Source: Rallus limicola | Lineage: Eukaryota; Chordata; Aves; Gruiformes; Rallidae | Length of the DNA stretch: 64,000 nt | Reading direction: 5' to 3' | NCBI GenBank assembly: GCA_022605955.1 | Contig: JAKCOZ010000007.1 | Location: 11,413,501-11,477,500 of the forward strand | Shown: positions 1 to 14,500 of the stretch, piece after piece | Layout: each line of letters opens with the position of its first letter | Position numbering within the stretch: position 1 is the stretch's first letter | Program-made: the position numbers and the translations under genes | Notes under the pieces: model-generated | What the model saw: only the letters and a program-made list of their open reading frames with translations | What the model was told of the DNA's origin: nothing | The model's database searches: none

Positions 1-854
1 CAAAAATAGCTGAGTCTATCCAACCTAGAAGCTGGATGGTCTGTAGTGCCAGTTTTTCATTTGATGTGGCTATGAGGTCTACAGAGTATGTCCTGTTGAA
101 AATGGATAGATCTGAAGAAAGTTAAGCACCAAATTGTCCTGGACTTTGCAAGGCCATGCAGGTCTCTCTAGCTTGTGATAAGGTGCAAACCTAAACATGG
201 GAAAGAAGCTTGTTCACTGTTCTGCTCCTAGAAGTTTAAAAAGGGAATTATGATTACAATTGCAGTTGTGAGATTTTAGTTAGGATCATTTAGATTTCTC
301 TTGTCTCAATGTAACCTGAGATCCTTAATGCTCCAGAGGTAGGTAAATATCATTGTCCTTTGGAGGTCCAACAGATTAGTAATACACACCCTTGATGCTT
401 TAAGATATCCAATAAGAAGAAATATATAACAACAAAAAATAAGTAAGATGCTTAATTTTGTCTTTTGTAGTGATGCACCTCAGTGAAGAATGTTTTTTTT
501 CTTTCAAACCATGGCAGTACAAGAGCTGCAGCTCCAGATGGGGATGTATGTGGCTATGCCAGTACGACAGTGCTTCCTTACAGCATAGCTTATCCTCATA
601 AATTTATTCTGGAACAGTACTTTCAGTAGTATTTTGTAGGACTTCTAGCAGGCCTTGATGTTCCTAGGGGAAGAAGGGATAGCAAGGACGTCATGGAGAG
701 GCAGGAGAAGTAGGAAGACTTCTTCCATTACCGATGGGCTTCTTCCAGGAGCAGGTCTTGGTACAGCATGTGGCATGTGGTGTGGCGGTGCTGTCCTCCC
801 GTTGGCAGTGGGGAGGAGTCTCTCTCTACTAAATACACTGATTTTGAATGGAAA

Positions 855-1205
855 GAATCACAGAATCACAGAATTGTAGGGATTAGGAGGGACCTCCAGA
901 GATCATTGAGTCCAACCCCCCTGCCAGAGCACGTTCCCTAGCACAGGTCGCACAGACAGGCGTCCAGATGGGTCTTGAATATCTCCAGAGAAGGAGACTC
1001 CACAACCCCCCTGGGCAGCCTGTCCCAGGGCTCTGTCACCCTCACTGTGTAAAAGTTCTTCCACATGTTGGTGCAGAACTTCCTGTGCTCCAACTTGCAG
1101 CCATTGCCCCTTGTCCTGTCCCCACAGACCATTAGTGGTGCAAATGCCTGTGTGTAAGCAAGTTCTACATCTCCATTCTCTGCACTTTGTTCTTCTTGCA
1201 CAACC
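855..1205 (-). mobile_element. CR1 LINE, 3' fragment
   Basis: On the + strand it opens with tandem agaatcac units and then gggacctccagagatcat and tccaacccccctgcc, the reverse complement of the avian CR1 3' end. The minus-strand frame still shows TVRVTEPWDRLPRGVVESPS and a LEIFKTHLDA tail, the C-terminus of the CR1 reverse transcriptase. It is 5'-truncated near 1205, as most CR1 copies are. Confidence 0.93.
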
Positions 1206-1869
1206 ATGCATTTTAGTTATAAAAACCCCTTTCTTCTGTTGCTTTTCTCTCTGTTAATTTGGCATTGCTGCAAGCTTCAAATTGCTTCTCAGATGTGCTG
1301 GTTTTGGTGTGTGCACTCTGGTAGTAACAACATTTGTATAGAACTTGAAGCTTTGCATAAGTAGGTCACTCAATCATGTAATTTCTAAGGCAGGACAGAG
1401 TAAATAAGTTTTGATACTCTATTGACCATTATTAATTTGGAGCATATTCTTTTCTTAGTGGTTGGATTAATGTAAAATGCAAACACAAGATTGGGAAGTA
1501 TCTTGTGTTCCTTTGGTTGCCAGTACGGGGTCTGGAAAAAATTTTCTTGCACTAGATGTTGGCTGTATTTTAAATTTTCCTTGTAGTTCTGAGTGAGGAT
1601 CAGGTGGGTCAAATACCACAGACCTCCTGCTCTTTGTTCCAGAAACAGAGTTCACATTGTTAGAGTTCAGGTTGCAGTGATGTCCAAAACATTCTGGATG
1701 CTTTCCAAACTGGAAGAAGGAAGTTGTACCTGCTTGGGGAATGCAATTGCTACAGATGACAGAGATTGAGAAAGCGTCCAGGAATAATAGTGCTGTACAG
1801 AAAGGGTGGTCATGGTCAGCAAGATAACCGGCAGTCTAAGTTGCAAGCTCTTGAAATGACTGGTGTGAG

Positions 1870-1995
1870 TGTTTACTGAAGGAGATCTTTAAGAACGTGT
1901 TGGACAAACATTTGCTGAAGTGTGGTTTGGGGTATGGCCTGTGCTGCTGTGGAAGAGGAAACCTCTAAGTCCTTCCAGCTCTCCATGGCGGTCTC
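1870..1995 (+). mobile_element. Possible old CR1 3' remnant
   Basis: The stretch reads ggagatctttaagaacgtgt then tggacaaacat, resembling the LEVFKTRLD end of CR1 ORF2. It is followed by sequence ending in tccttccagctctcc, like the CR1 3' UTR. It is diverged and lacks the octamer tail, so the call is tentative. Confidence 0.4.
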
Positions 1996-2486
1996 CTGTG
2001 CAAAGCTTTCTAACTACAAATGCATGTCAGCCCGGGATGCTGTGCTTACCCACCAAAGTGTTCCTCAGGAATGATATATTTTTGACCTGCTAATCCTATT
2101 TGATAGAGTTACAATGATATGCATCGACAAGGGATCAAGGCCAAGCTGGGCTTTGTCATCAGATTTTTTTTCCTGTTTTCTGGTTTTAGGCGGTGTAATG
2201 TGATTCCTGGTTTTGGAAACTTTGGGGTTCAGCAGGAGGAGGTTTATGTATAGGACTAGGAGCATTAATAAACCACTTTAGTAGAATAATTTATAAACTG
2301 GTCAGTAAACTACATTTATTAGTTAATAAAGCAATTGAGAGATGTAAGGGAAAGCACACTTTTTGTATAGTTTATATCTAATAGACACATTTGGTATTGG
2401 CAGCAAGGTAAGTCATATTCATACATTTAATAATGCTGTTTGTTTTTGATATTTAAGCATAAATCAAATCAAGAGGGAAATTTCAG

Positions 2487-2558
2487 AATATAGCTGCTCA
2501 TCAAGCACATGGACAGGTCCAGATGGAGTCAAACATTCTAATCAGACCTTCAATCAAG
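2487..2558 (+). CDS. CLC exon a: loop before helix L (first exon found in window)
   Basis: This 72-base exon starts after TTTCAG and ends at AAG|gtaaga. It begins with two bases of a split codon and ends in phase 1. It encodes a Ser/Thr-rich luminal-type loop ([13 protein letters not shown]) ending in NQTFNQ, whose last codon is completed by the next exon to give Ala. The joined stretch [12 protein letters not shown] aligns without gaps to the YNSMAAAFFN region of CLCN7 as I remember it. NQT is a possible N-glycosylation site. The polypyrimidine tract is weak, so an alternative acceptor a little upstream is possible. The call rests on frame continuity and the alignment. The exon before it was not found. 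Confidence 0.68.
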
Positions 2559-5500
2559 GTAAGAGGAGCTAAGTGAATCATACTTGGGAATAAATTCTAA
2601 GTAGCAAATTGTAACTTGAGGTGATATCCAAGTATATTTACTCATGAAGTAGGTTGTCTTCAAAGCAATGGAGTGCTTCCTTTTAGAAGGATATATCAGA
2701 ACCAAATTCCACATTTGAGTCAAATAAGCCAGGAAGTTCCAGAGTTATTACCTCTGAAAGGAATGGGGAAGAAATGGCCATGCTGAAGTAGGAAGGTTTC
2801 ATTTCTTTGGCTTAAATGACTGTAGTTTCTCTTTGTGCAGATCAAAATGTACACCTCACAGACCAGACCGGAAAGAAAAGAAGTTTCTTGTTTTCCTGAA
2901 AGTGCCCCAGATCACAGAATCACAGAATCACAGAATCACAGAATTGAAGGGGTTGGAAGGGACCTCCAGAGATCATCCGGTCCAACCCCCCTGCCAAAGC
3001 AGGCTCTCTAGCTCATATTGCACAGATAGGTGTCCAGACGGGTCTTGAATATCTCCAGAGAAGGAGACTCCACACCCCCCTGGGCAGCCTGTCTCAGGGC
3101 TCTGTCACCCTCACTGGGAAAAAGTTCTTCCGCATGTTGGTGCAGAACTTCCTGTGCTCTAATTTGCAGCCATTGCCCCTTGTCCTATCCCCATGACCAC
3201 TGAAAAGGGGCTGGCCCATTCCCCCTGCATCCCATACTTAAGATATTTATAAACATTGATTAGGTCCCCCCTCAGTCTTCTCTTCTCCAGGCTGAACAGT
3301 CCCAGCTCACTCAGCCTTTCCTCGTAGGGGAGATGCTCCAGACCCTTAATCATCTTCATAACCCTCCTCTGGACTCTCTCAAGGAGGTCCCTGTCTTTTT
3401 TATACCAGGGAGCCCAGAACTGGACACAAAAAATTATGCTGAAATTGTCATGTAAATTCCAATTAACTGATCTACTTTGCTGTAACTGATTTCTTTATCA
3501 GATTTAGGCAAAGGAGAAATACTACAAATTGTATTTTTGTAAAGGATCCTCTTAACGCTTTGTATCTCTCCACACCTTCCCCTGTGTTGCAGCTGCTGCG
3601 CTTCTAGTTGAAAATGGGAAGCAAGGGATCACATATCTTTTTAAACGTGGGACTCATGAAGAATTTGGATATGCATCCCTGTGCACTGCTTTGGCATTTT
3701 ATTTCATCCTCAGCTGTTGGACAGCAGGTTCTTCTGTTGCCAGTGGCCTGGTTATTCCTATGCTGTAAGCTTCATCTGTTTTGGTTTGAACTTCCTGTAC
3801 AAAAGGCCTGTTGAGTAGCAGCAGTCTGAATTGTAAGCTGAAAGCCTGGCAATAGCAAAGTTATAATTGCTTGGAGGAGGTCATATAGGTGGAACAAGAT
3901 GGAAAGAGATGCTAAAATTGTGGAAAAGAATTAAAATCATCTGGGAATAGCTGTGGAAGGACCACAGCCAAAACCGTGTACTTTCCAAGTATAGATCATT
4001 TGAATCCTTCAGGGACCCAGAGTGAGTCTCGGCTGCTGGCTCCATCTCTGTAACTGTAGAAATACGGGTTTAGATCCAGAGTTTTCATCTGTTTCTTATG
4101 CACATAATAGCCTGAATCTTAATCTTGGACATCAACACCCTAGACTTTGGAGAAAACTGCAGTTAGGTCTTTTGTTGTACTTTTTAGAAAGCTGTGGTAG
4201 ACTAGAGCAAAGCTTTTATAGTAATGTTGAGATGTTTAACGTTCAGCAAGCAAGGAGTCATGGCTGAAGAGAGGGTATCCAGCATGATTCAATTAAAATA
4301 CAAAAAAAATTTTCTAAAAAGTAATAGGTGTGTGTACAATCTTCTGCCTTTGTCCTACCCCCGAGTATTCACCTCCTACCTTCCCTAAATTGCTGGGGGA
4401 ATTTTTAATATGTAGTATTTGCTGAAACATGGTATTTTTGGCTGGATAGATATAGTCAAGTCTGTCAGCCAGCACCTGTGTTTCTGAACCAATAACCTAA
4501 TTTTTATAACAATTATAAAACTACTAGAAGTGTATCCATCAAGAAAATAAATCAATTACATGACAGATTGGTAAAAACTTGTGTAATGGTGCAAGATGAT
4601 GCTCCCTAAATCAGATAATACATACAATATATATGGCTATTGTATAAATAATGAATCACCATATCTGGAAGGTTAATGTCTGTACAAATCCAGTTCATTG
4701 GCTGATGCTTGAATCTGTATACTTAATTCCTTGCATATGGAATGAGTATCACTCCAGCTATTACATGCCCAACTATTAAATTTTGTTTTTTCTCTTCAGT
4801 GTAGAACATGTTTGGTTTGAGGATTCCTGGATTGTCTTCAAGCTTCATTCATGGTTAACTTTAGGCAGGCCATTAATTCCTATTACTTAATTTTGCACAT
4901 TTGTTATTTGGCTGTAATATTTTACTTGCCATGTTTATGGGGTACAGGTAGACTTAATTGTAAGACATTCTATAAGGCTGGAGCTCTAGAAATGCAGGGT
5001 TTTTAATCTGAAATATCTCAGTGTATATATTTGTGACCTGTGTTTTTGGCTGGATTCCTGTAAGGTTCATTCTCATTTGGCTCTTAAGGATGTTAAGACA
5101 GACATGCTGATAGTCCTTTCTCTTCAAAGTATGGTAAATCTAGAAGCTTCATGGCTATTGATTGTCACTAAGAAAATGCTCATACCAAGGAAGGATGCTA
5201 GAACTTTTATTGGGAAAGGAGTCACTACAAAAGTTGACAAAATTAATTGAGGATCAGCCAAACATTAGAAACATTTCTAGAAAAAAACTACAGCTGGCAA
5301 CAGGATTGCTCTTTTTCTTCTTGTATGCAGGTACACAGGAGCTTTGTATGGCAGGATAATCGGTTTGATCCTTGTTTCCATATTTGGTGTTCAAGCTAAT
5401 GAATATGGAGCATGGGTTGATCCAGGTCTCTTTGCTGCCATTGGAGCTGCCTCCTTTTTCAGTGGTGTGTCAAGACTAACCATCTCTCTCACTGTGATAA

Positions 5501-8500
5501 TGGTAAGCATGGTATTTTTGTGGCCAGGGTTGAGTTGAGCTTTTGCTGCTGCAGCTAAATGAACCACAGGTGGTGTCCCATGCACATTGAACCACAGAGA
5601 AATAAATTACTGGTCTCTCTATGTCTATCTTGCCTGAAGAGTTGTTTTGTGGTTGGATTTTTGTTTGTTTGCTTGGTTTTTTTCCTGGGGCCTTTTATTT
5701 GAGAAATGTAAGTCTGGAAATAACACTTTGACTGAGAAATGTGACTTTGTTCTTTTCCTATTTTTATTTTTTGGGCAGTTGCAGAAGTGATAATGGCATT
5801 AGTTATTTACAGAAAGAAAACTGAATATACTATGTCTTGTTTCTTCTGGATTACAAAAAAATACTAGATCACGGTATTTGTCTTGTGAATTGATTTCTGG
5901 GGTGAGGGCCTTGTACAGTGTTTTATGTTAAGGCTGAATGTGGCCTTCTGGATGGAGTAAATAAAGGATTTGTGATGTAATGGGAAGCCCCCTGGTACCT
6001 CTGGTAGATGTTTGCTTTATAGGTTTAAAAATTTTGCCATTCACTTGGAACACATTTCATACTTCCTGCCCCCCCTCCTTTTATAACAGAATATTTTGAG
6101 TCTGCACTACAATACTTTCCAGGCAAACTTCTGAAAGCTAAAGGATTTGCAAATAATGCTTTTGTAATTAAAGAGGATCTTCTTTGCTCTCCCCCAGTTG
6201 CAACACCTGGGGATGATTAGTTCTAAGACACAGCTGAAATTCAGCTTAGTCAACAGAGAAGTGATGTTGAGGTCACAAGTGGAAAGCTTTCACCCTTCCA
6301 CAGCAGGACATTCAGGTCCTATGAGTGTTACTGTGTGTGGAAATTTCACCCATGACTAGACCCAGCCTTGGCTGCCTGGCTGGTTTTGCCAAAAAGGATC
6401 TCATTGAAATCTTTGCAGATGTCAGAATTCACCCAGAGTGACCAAGTCAGGATTTTCCCTCCTAGTACGCTGTTGCGCAGTGTTTGATAAAGTAGTTGTT
6501 TGTTGGCACTCACTCCGAATTGGGTTCATTTTAGTGATAGGTTGTGTAAGGAAGTATCTTTTTTTTTGTTCACGTTTTAGCTTGAAAGGTGGTGTATGTG
6601 CATAAAACCCCCTCTCTATTGTGAAATAATTTGATTATGGAAACATTCCTCCTCCAGTGTCCTCTTGGTGCTTTAGCATTTACTTATCCATTAAGTACAA
6701 ATGCACTCCAGTATTTTTCCTTCTATTATTGTTGTGCATCTTTTGGAGGTTACTGAATAATTTGTTGGCCAGCTACTAAGTCTGTAAGACTTGAAGGGGG
6801 GAAAGCTGGTGCCTGAACTGACAATATTTTGAAAGCCCTGATTGCCACTGAATATAACTTCCAAAGCAGGCCTGAATTTTATTGCAATGGCTCAATCAGT
6901 ACATTTTAATTGGAGTATTGTTTGTAAACCATTACTTTGTGGCCTTGCTGCAGATACAAGTCCTTAGTGGCAAAAGCAGTTGATTGACATCTTGCTGAGC
7001 TTTGTGCTCGTGGGGCTGTGCATCATCACAGGGATGTGAGAGGTGACTGTGTGCCAGAACACTTGCTGGTCTTGGATGACAGAACTGACTTCTTTCGGTC
7101 CCAGTAGAGAGAAAAAGCCTTCATTTTATTTACTTCAATTTCTCCATGCCTTCCCCATTACCTGAGCTTGCTCTTTTTTTTTTTTTGTCCGGGTGCCACT
7201 GAGATGGTCGATGTACAGCATAGGCATAACAATAGCTGGAAACTGTTAAGAGAACTGTAGGGAGAAACTCAGCACTAAGAAAAATGAGGATTTCACTGCA
7301 ATGTGTTCTGAATTCCCCTAGGTGTCATGCTATAACTCTTCTGCCCCTCTCTCCGCACAGGCAGATTGTGTTTCAATTCATGTTCCTCCAAGATAAATAG
7401 CTGCATTGCTTGAGGAAATATTAATTTTTGAGGAGAAAAAAGGTCTTGGACATGACAATGCAAAAACATAATTAAAAGGTTGTGCCCTCAAACCATAAAA
7501 TGCGCATATTTTTCCTATATTGTCTGATGGGTTCAAAAAGAATTGAGAATGTTTGCTTTGGCTTTTCATGCAGCCTTCCATTTGGAAACAGTTATGAATG
7601 TGGGACTTGTAGTGAACAGGTTTGTAAGGAGCATTTCTTTTTTATTTTTTTTGTCTTCTCATGGCAGACTGCACAGGCATGTGCCCACCTCTTCTTTCTT
7701 GCAGCCTCTTTCTACCCCCCCATGCTGTCACTTAACCCCAATCCTCAGCAGTAAAGGGTAGACGTGGTGACATTTTCCTTGGCAAGTACAAGGACCAGCT
7801 TTATTACTGTCCTACCCACAGCTGTTTGTCTCCCACGACTTCTAAGAGTCATGTGTCCTGACCTTGCTGGCCTCGGGGTACTCTGGATGTGGGAGGAGGA
7901 ATGGTATGTCCCTACGGTGTGTTTTCTCTCTGGATCATCCTGTATTTTTATCATTCCTTTTGTATTTTTATCCCCCAATAATGCTGTTTTTCAAGGGTTA
8001 AAGTGGAAAAATGGCACCAGGCTAGCCTAGGATTAATGTTCTTGTCTAGTATCAGTGATACCTCTGTGTGCAAGCTGAGAGAAGCTTGATTTACACCGAT
8101 TTGGATCCTTTGTCCCCTGAGTTGTTGGTCTTTCTATTACACAAGATGGAAAATAGCCCTGACTCTCTCCCCTTTCTTGCCTGTCCTCTCCAAGCAGAAT
8201 TAAAGCAGTATGTCAGTTTATTGGCCTAGTTTATCTCTCCAAGAAATCTCCTCTGATGGATATGGGGAATGCAATTAATTCTGAAAAGGTTAAGACTCAA
8301 AACCTTCTCTGAGTGCGAAACACTGAAATATCAGGCTTTTGACAGATGTAGACTAAAGGATTCCTTAGGATTTGGAAGGGTAAATGCAACGTTGTTATAC
8401 AAACCAAAGTGAAACCTCTATCATAGAGGAGTAAATCACCTATGATCTTTGTGTCTTTTTCTGATGGAGAGTGTGGCTGCTGTGAATGAGTGGCTTGTGC

Positions 8501-11500
8501 TACTGGGCACAGTGTTGGTAGTGAAATAAAAGGACCATCTGATGGGCTGCCATAGATACATAGAAGGCTTTGGGTTGGAAAGGGCCTCGAAGACCATTTA
8601 CTTTCAACCCACCTGCCATGGGCAAGGACAGCCTCCACTAGACCAGTTTGCCCAAAACCCCATCCAACCTGGCCTTGAACACTGCCAGGGAGGGGGCAGT
8701 TACAGCTTCTCTGGGCAACCTGTGCTAGTGCCTCACCACTGTCAGAGTGAAAAATGTCTTCCTTATATCTACTATAAATCTACCCTCTTCCAGTTTATAG
8801 CCTTTACCTTTCATACTATCATTACGTGCCCTTGTAAAAAGTCCCTCCCCAGCTTTCCTATAGGTCTCTTTTAGGTACTAGAAGGCCACTATAATGTATT
8901 GCTGGAGCCTTTTCCAGGTTGAACAAGCCCAACTCTCTCAGCTTGTCCTTGTAGGGGAGGTGCTCCAGCCCTCTGATCATAACCCAGTGACCTAAGGATT
9001 CCCACGGGGTAGCTTCCTCTGCTCTACCACCTATCGAAGGGACCATAGTGACAAGTTCCTTGTTGATGCCTGTCTGGGTCTGCAATACAGCAAAAAGAGC
9101 AAGCCATATGTAAAATCTTCTGTATAAAGGGCTCAGAGGTAAAGTAAGCTTGTGCTTTCCACTCTCTGATGCCTACCTGAAGACTGAATCACACTGGCAG
9201 AACACCGAGTATAACAAACTGCACTGCTGTAAGTGACCACTGTCTCATAGGAAACATGGTATGTTTGTTATACACATTCCATTAAAAAAAAGAAAAAAAA
9301 ACACATTTATTTTTCATGTAATTTGGATACCTCAGTTGCAATGTGTACTTTAGATATGCCTGACAGCAGCATTCCAGGTCACTTTGAATAAGTGAAATAA
9401 AGTAACTGTATCAGCAGGTAGCAACAATTAAGCCCTAACCTCTTACTGCTGCCTCTATTTCTTCAATACTTCTAATTTAGGCAAAATGTGCTTGCTTCAA
9501 ATTATACACTGGATGTACTGTTGCAGATGTTGTGGCCACACTTCTTGCTTCCTCTGGGAGAACAACTCTTAAGAAAAGGGTAGAGGCCTTTCACAAGAAA
9601 TTTAAGTAGAGCATCAGCTGGGGGGGGCACTTACAGAGGATATGTCAGGCATATCTTGTTTTACAGATGTGATGTGAGAATGTAGTACAGACAACCACCC
9701 AATCCAATTAACTAGAGAGAAGTTAGAAGAAGAGCAGAACACTGGTGTGAGGTGTTAGAAAAGTTAAACACAATACTTTTAAAATATGTGTGAAATGTGT
9801 GGTATCCACTGCAAGGTTTCCACAAGAGAGCTGTGTTGCTTAGTGGTTGTAGGAGGCAAGATACTGGATTTTGAACCATTTCCAGTAGTGATGATGCAAG
9901 CAGGAAGGGTGGTTTTGAAAATGCTAAAACAAATATAAATTTTCAGTCTTTCCTCATTGAGTGGAGGTGTCAGACACAGATAATATCACGTCGCTGGTTC
10001 TTGAAGACCAAACAGTGAAAAAAACCCTGGCTGCTCACGGCATTGCTTGAAAGTGTTGTTGCTAAAGAGACCATCAGGTGCCAGGAATTCTCACTGATTT
10101 AAATAAAATTTCTCCTGAGTGAGGCCTGATCTAATCTGTGACAGGTCTATTCTACAAGCAAAGATGGCTGAACCGTACACTAACTGGGCAAGTAAAATGT
10201 GATGTGTATCATGCTTGGATTACATGTATATGTTAGTGGGTGTAAATTCTAGGATTTCTTCTTGTCTAATAGGATGCCAGGAAAAGTCTGTATAGCTCTG
10301 CCTTTCAACATGCTGGGAGTAGTTGGATTGTCTTTTTTTCCACTTCAGTTTACTTCTCTGAGGTGCTGGAGACCCACAAACTAGATTGCCAGCAGATGTG
10401 TTTGGGTCTTGGTTGGTACCCTGTTATGCCTTGTAAAGTTTCTGTGATGTTCCTTGGCTCACCCCTGAAAATTATTAATGCTGAGCTCCTTGGGATGATT
10501 TTGGGGGCACATAATAAGCTTACATGCTGGGGTTTTTTTTTCTTTTTCTTTTTTCCATAGATCTTAAAAAGTTTAGAAGCAGAGAGTTTTATTAGAAATG
10601 CTTTTCCTGTGATGCTTTGCCCATCTGCCAGAACATGAATGATATTTCCTCAGTTTTCAGTTTCAGCCTGCCTGCTGCCCCCTGTTACCTGTTGCTGTTT
10701 TACACTGGCTGCTAACACGGCAAGGTTGCCCTAAGAAGGGAAGGAGGATGGGCCTGATGGTACATATGTTGCTCATCATGTGAACCAGCAGTGTCCATTT
10801 GCTAAGGCAGCCTGAACCTCCATTTATGTGGGAGCTGTTTCTGCCACCTGGACCTCCTGCTTTTCCCTTTTCTCTTTTGCTCCTTGAGTTGGAAAGTAAG
10901 GATGGAAGGATCTCACAGTACGAAGTGATTGTCTTGTTTGACCATTCCACAGGGTTAGTCCCTCTCTGGTTTATGAGTACCCAGGACTGTTGTGTAGGCA
11001 ACAAGAAGAGTCTACAAAGGCACCTGGGTGTCACTCAAGGTGGTGTTCCTTCAGAGCTGGCAGGTCTTAGAGGTGGAAAGGATCTTCAGTGCAAATTGCA
11101 CCTTATATGTCATTGGTTCATGTACTTGCAGTCTTATTGGATCTTGCACTAGTAAGAGAAAGAAACAAAAAAAACCCAAACAAACCCTTTAAATAGCTGA
11201 CTTTAAAAACCCGATTCCAGTGCAGGTGTCATTCTGCAATGCATAGTTTCCACCTAGTTTGTCTTACTCTTTTTTGGGGGGGGTAGATTATGGAATGCAC
11301 AAAATGAGTACTGGAGAAATCCAGGCTTGTGTACTGGCGCCCTTATGTTCTTCCTGAACAGAGGAGCAACTGACCTTGAAGTGATGGGACTCAAGAGCTG
11401 TGGCACCGTCACACTGTGAGCTTCAGAAAACAGAAGCTATAGTTTTTTTTGTCCATGACAACTGTTTGGGACAGGTTTTATGGCATGAGTAACTACAGGA

Positions 11501-14500
11501 AGCAGGATATTTTGCAAGATGTCAAAATAAATTATTTAATCAGTCTTAAAAGAAACCAGTGTGTTTTCAGCACATAAAATGAGGTCTAACACCTGATGTT
11601 GAAGAGAAAGGGGTTCCCATCTGAACACATAATGCCATCCAAAGTATGGTCTCTTCATTGATAAGGATCATAGTTGTCTGAGGTGTGAGGATAAAACTTC
11701 TCTGAGTGTTGAGTGTGCTTTCATTATACCAGCAAGCTGGAGAACAGGTGGATTTGAAATTCTCCTTGTTCACAAGAAAAATCTTATGGTCAAATTAGGT
11801 CAATGCTATGTCTTAAGGTCACATGCAGCAACATGTTCTTCGGTGCTCACCTTTGTGGTGGGAGTGACTATAAAAATGGAAGTCTGCACTGTGGCTAGAA
11901 GGACTTAAAAAAAATCCCTTCTACTCTATTTTTTGACTGCAAAAGAGGCCATCATTTGTTTTTACATAAGCCTTGGACATTTAATCAAAAAGCTGAACAC
12001 CTGAAGGACAGAAATAGATAAAAAATATTTAATTTGACTTGCTGTAAGTTTTGTTGTTTCATGTTACCTTTTTTCTGTAAAGAATGATATATTTTCTGCG
12101 AAACACCAAAGGGACCTTTTGGTATCTTTGAGGAAGGAGGAGGCGATTCATGGTGCATCGTGGGAGACGTAGTTTAATCTGAGAGGCCAAACTGAATCCA
12201 AGTTTAGAATTCTCAAGAGACGCCAAAATAGCATTGCAAATCAAAGATTTTTGGGTTTTAACCTAAAAAATACTGCTCTATAGGGATGAGAAACAATTTG
12301 TCAAGTCACTTGAACATTCCCTAAAGAGTTTATGCTTACAGGGAAAAAAATGAAATAAACCCCTTTTTCTTTCTGGATGGTAGCCTTGTGAACCCAGCCC
12401 AAGAAAGTCTGAACAAGTCCCCCCTGACTCATTCATTCATCATGTGTAAGGGGGAACTGCAACTATGGGACAGCTGGTTAGTCTGTAGGTAATTCACAAA
12501 TGAGAAGAGAATCCAGCTTTATCTCTAATATAGCTGTTTCAGCTTTGGCACCAGGGTTTCATCGGTAAAATAAGCAGACATGACTGAATTGTACATGGAT
12601 TCAATTGGCATTGAACTTCTCAGAAAGTTCAGTTGTGCATCTGAAATACTGAAATTGAGACCACATCTCTGTTTTAAATACACACATTGGAAATGAAGTT
12701 GTAATGTGAGAAGATAACATTTTTATATAGTCATTTTTCTGGCTCTAGCTTTCAGTAGCTTTAAAGGTATTTTATAAATAAAGCGATCTAGTGTATTACA
12801 ACATACAATTGTACATTTGGGACGTGTAATACAAACCTTAATGAAAGTTCATGAGAATTTAATGTGCAGAAGTTATTTTTAATTCACAGCATCTTATCTG
12901 GTTTTAATTTTTTTCAAATTACAAAACGCGATCGGGCTGTCTTATGTACTAATTCTTTGCCAAATTTAATTTGTTTCCAAATTAAAGACATTTTTCAGCT
13001 ACATTGTCATGAAAAGCATCTGAAACCATTAAGTTTTGTGATATTTTTAACTTTAAAACTTTCAGAGTGTTGCCAGTAGCGTTTTTTCAAAATTTTGAGA
13101 AAATGATTTATCTCTGGGACAAAAGCTACCACAATAAGCCTATCTCTTTTTCTTTTTTTGGTCCAGCCTGAGGGGTTTATTATCATCTTGAATTAAAAAC
13201 CCCATGTAACCGGGTGCTCTAATGAATGGGGGCTCAGGGCCAGAAATCCCTGTTTGCTTATTGGTCCCAGCTGAAACAGGAGCAAGTGGTTACTCAACCC
13301 AGCAGCTGTATGTCAATGGGAAGGAAGGCTCCTACTGTAGGTCCTGAGAGAGGCAAATCCCTAAGGAAGAACACGGCCTCCCTTCTGCTCAGGATGGGCA
13401 GAACAATGTGTTTTGTTGTTGCATTTTTCACCATTTTCCACGTAGCCCAAAGACTGACCTCAGGTTACTCTGATCATACTGCTCCCATCTCATGTTCTTC
13501 CACAGGCCGACCCTTGTTCAAGGACAAGAGAATTTATTTGGAAGGCTCAGATCATACTTTTCCCTTTTTCCTCCTTGTTTAGCAGAATATATACAATGCT
13601 TGGGAGACAAAGACAAGGGAAAGAACTGACTGTGAAGAATGAATACATCCTTGCAGTATACATTGGCAGCACAGACCTTGGGAGATCTCTGATCGTGCCT
13701 TTCTCTGACTGGCTCAAGATGTAAGGGCGTGAAAGGGACATTGGGCTCCTGGGGCAAACATAGCTCAGTGCTCTGGAGAGAAAATGATGAAAGAGTACAC
13801 AAGCTGCCTGCTGGGAAAGTCATTCCCGTGTCAGAAAGCAATAGAGGCCTATGACAGGTCATGTCAGCATCTGTCATGCCACATTGGTGTAGATGAGAGA
13901 AGATTTTGACCCTTGCTTTAGAACAGGGACACATGTACGTGCTCTGGATCAGGGATCATGCTTTGCACTGCTGGTTAATAAGGCATGGAATATGGCGACC
14001 TCAACAGAAGGACACGAAGGTACATGTACATGCTCAACAACCAGGTTCAAATTCTTCTCTCCTTAGATGCTCTAAAAGTTATTCAGTACTGTTACTGCAG
14101 CAGGGTTACTCTATACTTGATTTATCTTTGATCAGGATTCTCTGCAAGTCAATGTCACTGAAAGTTCCCAGAGAGACTGAGAGAATGCCCATGGTTTATT
14201 TTCCACCTGATTTCAGTACTGAAAGGAATTTTTTTTTGCAGAAGTTGGGACAAATATGTAACATGCAAGATTTTTCACATCATGTTTCCTTCAGAGCAGG
14301 CAGAGGAAGTGCTTAATTATTTGGAAACTCATTTGGCAGGTTCTTCCCAGTGCTAGACTGTTTAATCCATCAGCCCGTCACACTTAAATACTTTAGGGCT
14401 CACTTAACGTTTTTTGTTTACACCTGAGATGGTTCACAGAAGTTGTTTTGACAGGGCCTAATTTTCTGTTACTAAGCTGCCTGATTTTTTTCAATAATGA

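Larger units (their letters stand above)
1..2486 (+). other. Inferred intron upstream of the first exon found
   Basis: No stretch here reads as a CLC exon; the expected preceding exon (helices J-K, ending in phase 1) was not recognised. The region contains a CR1 copy at 855-1205 and a possible CR1 remnant near 1870-1995. The rest looks like ordinary AT-rich intron. Small or poorly conserved exons could be missed. Confidence 0.6.

Noticed and set aside
2371..2407. Possible 37-base CLC micro-exon between TATAG and AAG|gtaagt
   Set aside because: The phase fits exon 2487-2558 and the donor is strong. The peptide (FISNRHIWYWQQ) does not resemble the hydrophobic helix K expected there, and the exon would be unusually short.
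13518..13934. 138-codon minus-strand frame and overlapping + frames near 13226-14316
   Set aside because: No domain, no conserved motif, and the frames overlap on both strands in the middle of a CLC intron.
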